DNA from: Isoetes taiwanensis
Lineage: Eukaryota; Streptophyta; Lycopodiopsida; Isoetales; Isoetaceae
Reading direction: 5' to 3'
NCBI GenBank assembly: GCA_021234155.1
Contig: JAJEKV010000005.1
Span: 21,500,089-21,564,088, forward strand
Length of the DNA: 64,000 nt
Part shown: in pieces, positions 57,910-64,000 of the stretch
How positions within the stretch are numbered: the first letter of the stretch is position 1
Layout of the letters: the number at the start of each line of letters is the position of its first letter
Program-made: the position numbers and the translations under genes
The notes under the pieces: generated by a model
What the model saw: only the letters and a program-made list of their open reading frames with translations
What the model was told of the DNA's origin: nothing
Databases searched by the model: none

Positions 57910-58023
57910 GTCTCATGCATCCTCTGCATGTCCTTATGCTCATGTTTACCCCATGTTTACAAGAATGTCTCATGCATCCTCTGCATGTCCTTATGCTCAT
58001 GTTTACCCCATGTTTACAAGAAT
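57910..58023 (+). repeat. Perfect 57-bp tandem duplication
   Basis: The unit starts GTCTCATGCATCCTCTGCAT and ends CATGTTTACAAGAAT; two identical copies, at 57,910-57,966 and 57,967-58,023. No difference between them, so recent or conserved. Confidence 0.95.
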
Positions 58024-58439
58024 TAGGACGTATTCTTATCTTTGCAGGAGGAATGAGTGCAGATCTTTGCAGTTGGAGATAGTACAGTGCTTTTACCATC
58101 GTAGAGAATAGAGGACAAGACAGTTTGTGGCCATCGCAGAAAGGAGAGGAAAGAGTTAAGACCTTTGCAGATCATCAGCAAATTGGAGGCTATCATCGTC
58201 ATTCATCAATTTTATCTTATTTGTAGACATTCATGACTTTGTTAGCGTTGCTTTCTCTATGGTTCTTTGTTGTTTACAAATATCTCCATCAAACTAAGCA
58301 TTGATATATTGTTTATTTATATCTCTACCAATCTGAGCTTTTTTACTAAGCATTTTTATTATGGGTAAGATGAGTTGCATTATAGCACCTACTTCAATCA
58401 TTGATTCTCATATATAGGCTTCAGCATATGCAGACTTTC

Positions 58440-58680
58440 GTGTATGCATAGAGGCAGTGAGGATAGACGGATGATGACAAAGCTGGATAACATATGATGT
58501 CGTATGCATAGGGCATTCAGGTCGGCATGCCATGGTATGCATAGGCATTCAGGTCGGCATCCCATGTATTAGAAGTCCTGCTACAAGATAGAGGGATGAT
58601 GATAAACCTGGACAACATATGACTTTCTATGCATAGGCATTCAAGTTGGCATGCCATGATGAGAAGCCATGCTACATGTG
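58440..58680 (+). repeat. Degenerate tandem repeat with TATGCATAGGCATTCAGG core
   Basis: GTATGCATAGGGCATTCAGG, GTATGCATAGGCATTCAGG and CTATGCATAGGCATTCAAG each lead into TCGGCATGCC-like words. A longer unit including GGATGATGA-AA-CTGGA-AACATATGA is repeated at about 58,468 and 58,593. Confidence 0.7.
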
Positions 58681-58689
58681 ATCATTACT

Positions 58690-59590
58690 AACAACATGCC
58701 ATGTTCTATTGTCTTTTATTGAGCTTTATTTCTCCCATGCTATACAACATTTCAAAGCATAAGATTTTCTTGCATAGTTGTTTCTTAGCAATCAACATGC
58801 TATGTTGTATTATGATTTCTTGAGCATTACTCTTGCATGCTATACAATACCACTTAAAAGCATTCCTTTACATTACTATTCAACATAAAAATTTTCACTT
58901 TACATTCTCTCCCTCCAATTCCACATATAAGTGAACATTCTCACCCTCCTATTCCAAATAAATTTAAAGCCACCCTCCCACCTTAAGCAAAAATAAGACA
59001 CCCTTTCTTAAGCACAAAACACACTAACGTAAAATGATGCCCCATTTATGAAGCAAAAATACCCCTTCCCTAAGCAAAAACAAAACACAAAAATTGTAAC
59101 ACGACTAAGGGCATTCCTCATGACCAAGTTGTTGCCTTTTATTATGTTGCTATGTGGCCAAAAGCCACGCCCATCCTCATAATATGTGACCCCGCTTTCT
59201 TTTCTTGGCACGAAAATTATGAAGGTAACAAGGCATTTCTAAGAAGAGGACAAAAGTATACACATCTATGCGCCACATACAATGAAGAGAACTATGCCCC
59301 CTCATACAATGCACGAAAATGTTGGATCTTTAACTATTTGGCAATGCTTTAAGAACTAGAAAGCACACGAAATTATCTAGAAGAAGAGATAGACTCATGT
59401 ACGCACGAGACTGTACAAACAAATGGTTATTTCCACATATCTAATACAAAAATAGTACACAAATGAACAAATATCATCATGTAATGAATCTCCAACTTAG
59501 ACAATAATTTAGAAAGAGCGTGCTTGACAACCCTACATATGTTACTAAATCCTACATCTTATTCATATGATTGTATAATAAAATTGTATT
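58690..59590. other. AT-rich sequence ending in a Helitron-like terminus
   Basis: No gene recognised. The words TCCCTAAGCAAAAA and CACCCTCCC-type recur. It is likely at least partly the 3' part of a non-autonomous Helitron; the 5' end was not located. Confidence 0.35.
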
Positions 59591-59593
59591 TAC

Positions 59594-59622
59594 GCCCGGC
59601 AACGCCGGGCACCATAACTAGT
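59594..59622 (+). mobile_element. Helitron-type 3' terminus
   Basis: A perfect 7-bp hairpin GCCCGGC-AAC-GCCGGGC (59,594-59,610) is followed 7 nt later by CTAG (59,618-59,621) and T. Plant Helitrons end with a GC-rich hairpin and CTRR inserted before T, which this fits. No Rep/helicase is seen nearby, so it would be non-autonomous. Confidence 0.6.
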
Positions 59623-60126
59623 ATTCTTTAAGATGTATTACTTCTTCCTCAAACACTATAAGTAAAAATTTGATCTCAAGTTCTAACTTCATTTCAAACT
59701 CAAAAATATCCTTATCAACTGTAAATAACATAGAGTAATTTAGAAACAAAGTTTTAATCCTAGATTCCCACATCGTTTTGTAGAATCCATTCCATTCATA
59801 TCCCCATAGTCCAAAATGGAATGAACATGATACTACACTTTGAAATCCTGACGACACCATGGTTATAACAGGTCTTCCCATGTGGATAAATGTAAACTAC
59901 AAAAATAAATGATTTTTGGGCTGAGCTTTTAACATTTAAAACAATTGTCATACTTTTTTTCAGCATTTTTTTAAGGCTGATGGATCTTCAGACTTTTTAT
60001 TTGCAGTATCTGTTTGGATTGTAGGAGTATACCCATGGTTTCAACGTTTCATGTTTGCAGGAATCGAATCCATTGAAGTTTCATTGCTTTAGCAACAGTG
60101 GTCTGCCAATGAATAATGTGTCAATG

Positions 60127-62085
60127 TCATATAACATCATTATTGTGCCGATAGAGTGTTTGTCCTGACACAAATCTCTTGAACAACAGTAAAGCTCTTT
60201 CAGGTTGTGAAAATGGGACCATGTGTGCTGCTCCTCTTACAGTTGCAAATGTCAGATTTGCATACGCTTGTGACCATCCAGCGACCTTATACACGAAGAA
60301 TTTAGAAAGACTTTGTATAGGTGAGAACAAGCATGGCAAGTAAGATACCTCATCTAATAGAATAGAATAGAATAGAATAGTACCAAGGCCTATATGCCGA
60401 AGTCACTGGTAGATTCCTTTGCAATTTTATTAACCAACATGGGTGTTCCCAAAAAAGGGACCATAGAATCCTCGTCTCCACTGTACATGTCAATAAAATA
60501 AACAATTACCATCATCATAGTTTGGTGTTGAAATATCTTAATTTAAAAACAACAATGCAGATGGTAAATTATATAACATCAACCGGCCGCTGACCGTAGG
60601 GGAATAAAGTGGCGTAATAGGTAAAATATTGAGGGAATTAGCTTTTATCCATCGAGGGTAAATTTTGAATCTACCGACATGGACTAATAGCACAACTCTA
60701 TGACATATTTATATTTCGCAAAAGCAATCGAATATGTGTTGGTATCCGGTTAGCGACTTAGTATTGGCGGATATATATGGTCTAAAATGAACAAAAATAC
60801 GAAGATCCGGATCGTAGCCCCTCTTCAACAATGCTTTAAGAACCGAACGATGTCATTGGTAAGCTCATGCTCATCATATTGAAGAGGACTGCGAGAATTT
60901 GGTCCATTAGATCCTTCTCAATCATAAAGTTATCAATTGTATGACGCTTTGAGCATGTAATGTAACAAACATATGAACGTGGAGATTAGATAATGACATG
61001 GATTATAGGCAATAATGGAAAAGGATTAACAAAAAGGCTTTTAGTAGAGTTGAAACCGATTTTTGTTAAGTACAAGATGATTACGTACATATGAAGGTGC
61101 TATCGTTACGCGTTTAGCCAACTACATTATGGCGGTTCAAGAGCTTTGAGCTAAAGATTCTAGCCAATGATGACTTCATTATGTGAGCTTTCCCGAGCAC
61201 CGCTAATCTCAAGTCTTAATTTCATAAAACATATCGGGTGGAAAACTAACATTTATGCTCCATAGATATATGAACAAACTTGCGTTAAATCTAGAGAAGC
61301 CGGATGAAATCTTCATCTCTTCAAAATCTTCTTGTCTAAAGTCAATTTTCATCAACAATTTCATACAACAAGACAAAATGCAAAGGCATCCATAAGTTTT
61401 AACACCGCCATCATTGTCCTTTTTCGGGTTGAATAAAAACTACGTAACTTTTTCATTGCCAACCTAATAGAATGCCCTTTGACAAGTCACTTATGGAGTT
61501 TAAGAACCCCTCGTCTCTTTAGCCTAATTTTTTCTGAATTAGCTAATTGTTTATATTTACTTTTTGTACTCTAGGATATTGCTTCGCATAATTGCTTTAT
61601 GGGTGCTAATATAAGCTGGTTGGAGGGGCTAAAAAGATATAGGGAGATCATTGGCTAACATTCATTAAAAGAGCCCGACTTCACCACCCAAACTAAAGTG
61701 AAACATGAAATCCAACAATTGCAGATTCTGCGGTTACTCCATGGGTATGGAAGCCGTATTATTGGCATGTAGTGCCTTTCAACTTCTCGGGCTGATTGAG
61801 GTAATAGTATCTCTCCGTCGACATACAAACATCAACTCCAATGTTCATGTGTGGTATCTGTTACAAAGCAATGTTATAACTTATTAAACTTAACAATTAG
61901 AGATGCTCATCAGATAAGCCTACCATTTTCTGCAATCTTAGTTCCTGTGCAACTATTCTTGGCACACAAACATCAAGGATCACATCATATGGGTTTATGC
62001 TGTCCCCGATGATGGTCCAGATTGGGCTAAAAATAGAACAATTGTCCAATATCTTCTCTACGGCACATGGTGGGATTATTTAGCT
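60127..62085 (-). pseudogene. Serine carboxypeptidase-like gene, C-terminal half
   Basis: Five pieces lie on the minus strand in SCPL order: EKILDNCSIFSPIW leading to NPYDVILDVCVPRIVAQELR (about 62,060-61,924); GVDVCMSTERYYYLNQPE and LPYPWS (61,857-61,738, bounded by AACAG| and |GTAACC); YDEHELTNDIVRFLKHC (about 60,915-60,790); MYSGDEDSMVPFLGTPMLVN with the catalytic Asp (about 60,490-60,390); and [38 protein letters not shown] with the catalytic His (60,275-60,127). The family is a secreted/vacuolar alpha/beta-hydrolase; class II SCPL fits best. The N-terminal half with the nucleophile Ser (GESYAG) and oxyanion hole was not found up to 63,300. Stops and shifts occur in the third and fourth pieces. 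A partial or broken gene as written. Confidence 0.8.
60354..60380 (+). repeat. AATAG microsatellite
   Basis: AATAG repeated about five times, inside an intron of the carboxypeptidase-like gene. Confidence 0.9.
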
Positions 62086-62940
62086 ACTATATTTGCAAAT
62101 TAATCTGGCCACTAAATTAAGGTGTCTCAACAAGGCTTTAATAAAAATTTAGAGCTTTTCCGAACAGCTCTTTCTACCAACTTCTAATGACCCATATGAG
62201 ACGGGCCAATTTATGAGATGAGACTAATTTATAACAGTTCTAAATAGTCAAAATTTTCTTGTATAGAAGACCAAGGAGATTTTCTAACATGTCCGCTTCA
62301 TCCAAAGTAATGATCTTGCACCTATCAGGAGGTGTTTCACATCATGATCTTCATTATCAAGTACAGGCAAGAGAAGTGTACTTGGAGTAGGTAGGCCTTT
62401 GTGACTCCAAGGGCCAAAAGAGGCAACACACCGGCTACTTTCCAATGCTGCAAGTACCAATGACCTTATATTAAAATACATCAAGAAATAAAAAAATTAG
62501 GACGAGAAGCCAAAAATGTAAACTGCTCTTTCAAAAAGCAATTGTCAGTTAGTAAGTTAGAGCCACACCTATTAGTACAATTATATAACTCCATCTTCAA
62601 AGCCTTTCTTGATCGATCTATTGAAGAGTATGGTTCTGAGTGATCCGTGAAGTGGTGCTTCTTGAGCACCTATTATGGCTGTTAAAGAGTGGCGACGAAG
62701 CTGTCAAAAATCTCAACATGGACCCTATATTCTAATTTCCAATTTCCATCCGCATCAGGTCATATTATTATATTAAAACCCTGTTACGAACATAAAGTTC
62801 TGTGCCATCCTTTGTTCAGTTCAACAATCCATCTATACCATTTTTTTATTTTGCATATAAATTATAGCATCTCAATCACACAGCTTATACTCTTACCCAT
62901 AAATTCCAGATGCAATTCGCTAGCATATCAGTTGAACAAC
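62086..62940. other. Spacer between the two minus-strand gene remnants
   Basis: Small minus-strand open frames (62,284-62,484 and 62,481-62,669) have no recognisable domain. No repeat was identified. Confidence 0.35.
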
Positions 62941-62949
62941 ATTTGACCT

Positions 62950-63306
62950 ACTGATCTGTTTTTGTTTACTGTCCATACAATCTGAGGGGGGGCATCACTT
63001 GTTCTCGTGATGCCAGCAATTAGTATAGACTATAAATACAGACAACATATACTCGCTATTGGTGCAAGCAGTGCTGTTGCAAAAGAATCTGAAGGCAGAG
63101 CAGAAACTATAGTAATATTGGGAGGAGCTTCTGAGCAATCTTGCCCTAAGAAAAGATCCGTCTGCATAAGTTATATTGTGAGCCGACTTGTCATTGGCCC
63201 ATTTGGAGCCAATATTTGCAGTGGGGTAATCGTACAACCCACATGATACAAAAGAAAAGATCAAAAAGAGGTGCAGGGATATGTAAACACATTTGGCAAG
63301 AGCCAT
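62950..63306 (-). pseudogene. EP1/SD2-type bulb-lectin protein, N-terminal exon fragment
   Basis: ATG at 63,306. MALAKCVYISLHLFLIFSFV is a typical secretory signal peptide. Then SKWANDKSAHNITYADGSFL, RARLLRSS, RFFCNSTACTNSEYMLSVFI and VYTNC resemble the opening of plant B-lectin proteins (EP1-like glycoproteins and SD2-class receptor kinases: W.N......Y.DGS..R..LLR...FACGF.CNGTC....F.V.IVYTN). The frame hits TGA at 62,995. In another frame PPQIVWTVNKNRSVG continues the expected QVVWSANRN motif (to about 62,950). Either a frameshift or an error separates them. No kinase domain is seen. It lies about 870 bp upstream of the carboxypeptidase remnant on the same strand. Confidence 0.68.
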
Positions 63307-63628
63307 CTTCTCATAAAAAATTTAAAAGAGACTTAACTGTTTTTGGGCGCCATTGTTCTTTTACTGAGACTGCTGAAAATGCTGCCTAGGTAATGCATAG
63401 AAGAACTAAGAAATGAGTTATAGAAGCCGTGAATCCAATGGCAAGGCCCAGGCTTCTACATCAAGTATGCGAGGGCATTTTGTTTGAGTTTATAGGCCTC
63501 TGTTGCGGCTGGACTTGGAGGAGGGCTTCGCCTCTTCGGGGTCGGCATAGCCCGATGCACAAACGTGAGCGGCCCAATGCAGGTGACCGCGAGTTTACCT
63601 GGAACAACGGGTTTGGCGCAGTCACCAG

Positions 63629-63668
63629 CATATCCTAGGTATATTCCAGCATATACTTAGGATATGCC
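63629..63668. repeat. Short imperfect inverted repeat
   Basis: GCATATCCTAGGTAT ... ATACTTAGGATATGC, separated by about 9 bases. Function unknown. Confidence 0.6.
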
Positions 63669-63783
63669 ACAACCCCACATAAACAAGGGTTTGCAACCCA
63701 AAAAGAAGCCCTGGGTATTTAAGAAACGATCCACGTGGATTTATAAATCTAACGTGCTGTCTCCACTTGGGTTCTAGCCCGTT

Positions 63784-64000
63784 GCCACCCCACATGTCCG
63801 GAGCCACCACGTGGTGGGGGGTGATTGGGTGGGAGGTATGATTAGGCTGGGGGGAGGGGGAGGGGATTTTTTTAATTTTTTAAATTTGGCACGAATCCCA
63901 GGAAATGGAAAATGGAGGTCATAACAAGATCTTTTTCAAAAATTCTTTTTTCCACATGGAATTCTTTTTTATGCTCTCCAAAAAGGGAGAATCGTTTTGC
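63784..64000 (+). repeat. Third copy of the CACGTGGTGGG repeat
   Basis: It matches 3,455-3,660 and 40,650-40,860 with about one change per few bases: CACGTGGTGGG, ATTGG(G/A)TGG, AAATTTGGCAC(G/A)AATCCCA(G/A)GAA and TTTTTCAAA(A/G)ATTCTTTTTTCCACA. The window ends within it. It shows that this repeat exists independently of the segmental duplication. Confidence 0.8.

Overview
This window looks like nuclear DNA of a land plant with a large, repeat-rich genome. The evidence is an array of plant-type telomere motif (CCCTAAA), plant gene families (an ARM-repeat gene, AGC kinase, serine carboxypeptidase-like, bulb-type lectin), short GT-AG introns and many plant transposon classes. A gymnosperm or fern would fit, but the species cannot be fixed from sequence alone. 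Almost everything is mobile or broken. I saw no rRNA or tRNA gene, CRISPR array or bacterial-style operon.

Layout. Two copies of one segment dominate: about 1-15,930 and about 37,235-53,050, in direct orientation and about 37.1-37.2 kb apart. In order, each copy holds: (i) the 3' LTR of a gag-only LTR retrotransposon (complete in the second copy, 32,146-39,601, with AGAAA target duplications); (ii) a copia-like LTR and a repeat block with clustered CATGCATG motifs; (iii) a 6.8-kb DNA transposon with terminal inverted repeats, 4,665-11,498 and 41,807-48,614, carrying two convergent multi-exon genes; (iv) a 5'-truncated LINE with an 18-bp target duplication; (v) an ARM-repeat gene (near-intact at 50,592-51,746, frameshifted at 13,471-14,590); and (vi) an AGC-kinase N-lobe fragment. 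In the second copy, homology stops where a reverse-strand LINE reverse transcriptase begins (about 53,053).

Between the copies (15,950-32,140) lie about 1.08-kb-spaced direct repeats, a decayed CACTA (Tnp2) transposon on the minus strand, an interstitial telomeric array, a SNF2-helicase fragment, a GC-rich CACTA-like terminus, gag fragments and a decayed LINE. Downstream of 53,800 the DNA is gene-poor. It holds a Helitron-type 3' end (about 59,621), the C-terminal half of a serine carboxypeptidase-like gene on the minus strand (60,127-62,085), and the signal peptide plus lectin start of an EP1/SD2-type gene (62,950-63,306).

Two points stand out. First, the two-gene TIR transposon: its plus gene encodes a DDE-like transposase candidate that starts 7 bp inside the left TIR, and its minus gene encodes an acidic/coiled-coil protein with a RING-H2-like motif that starts near the right TIR. 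I could not assign it to a named superfamily. Second, the two copies differ in patches where CAG/CTG triplets are replaced or lost, first in one copy and then in the other, while the ARM-gene stretch is clean. This looks more like a base-calling or consensus artefact at CHG-methylated sites than evolution, and it means many frameshifts here should not be trusted.
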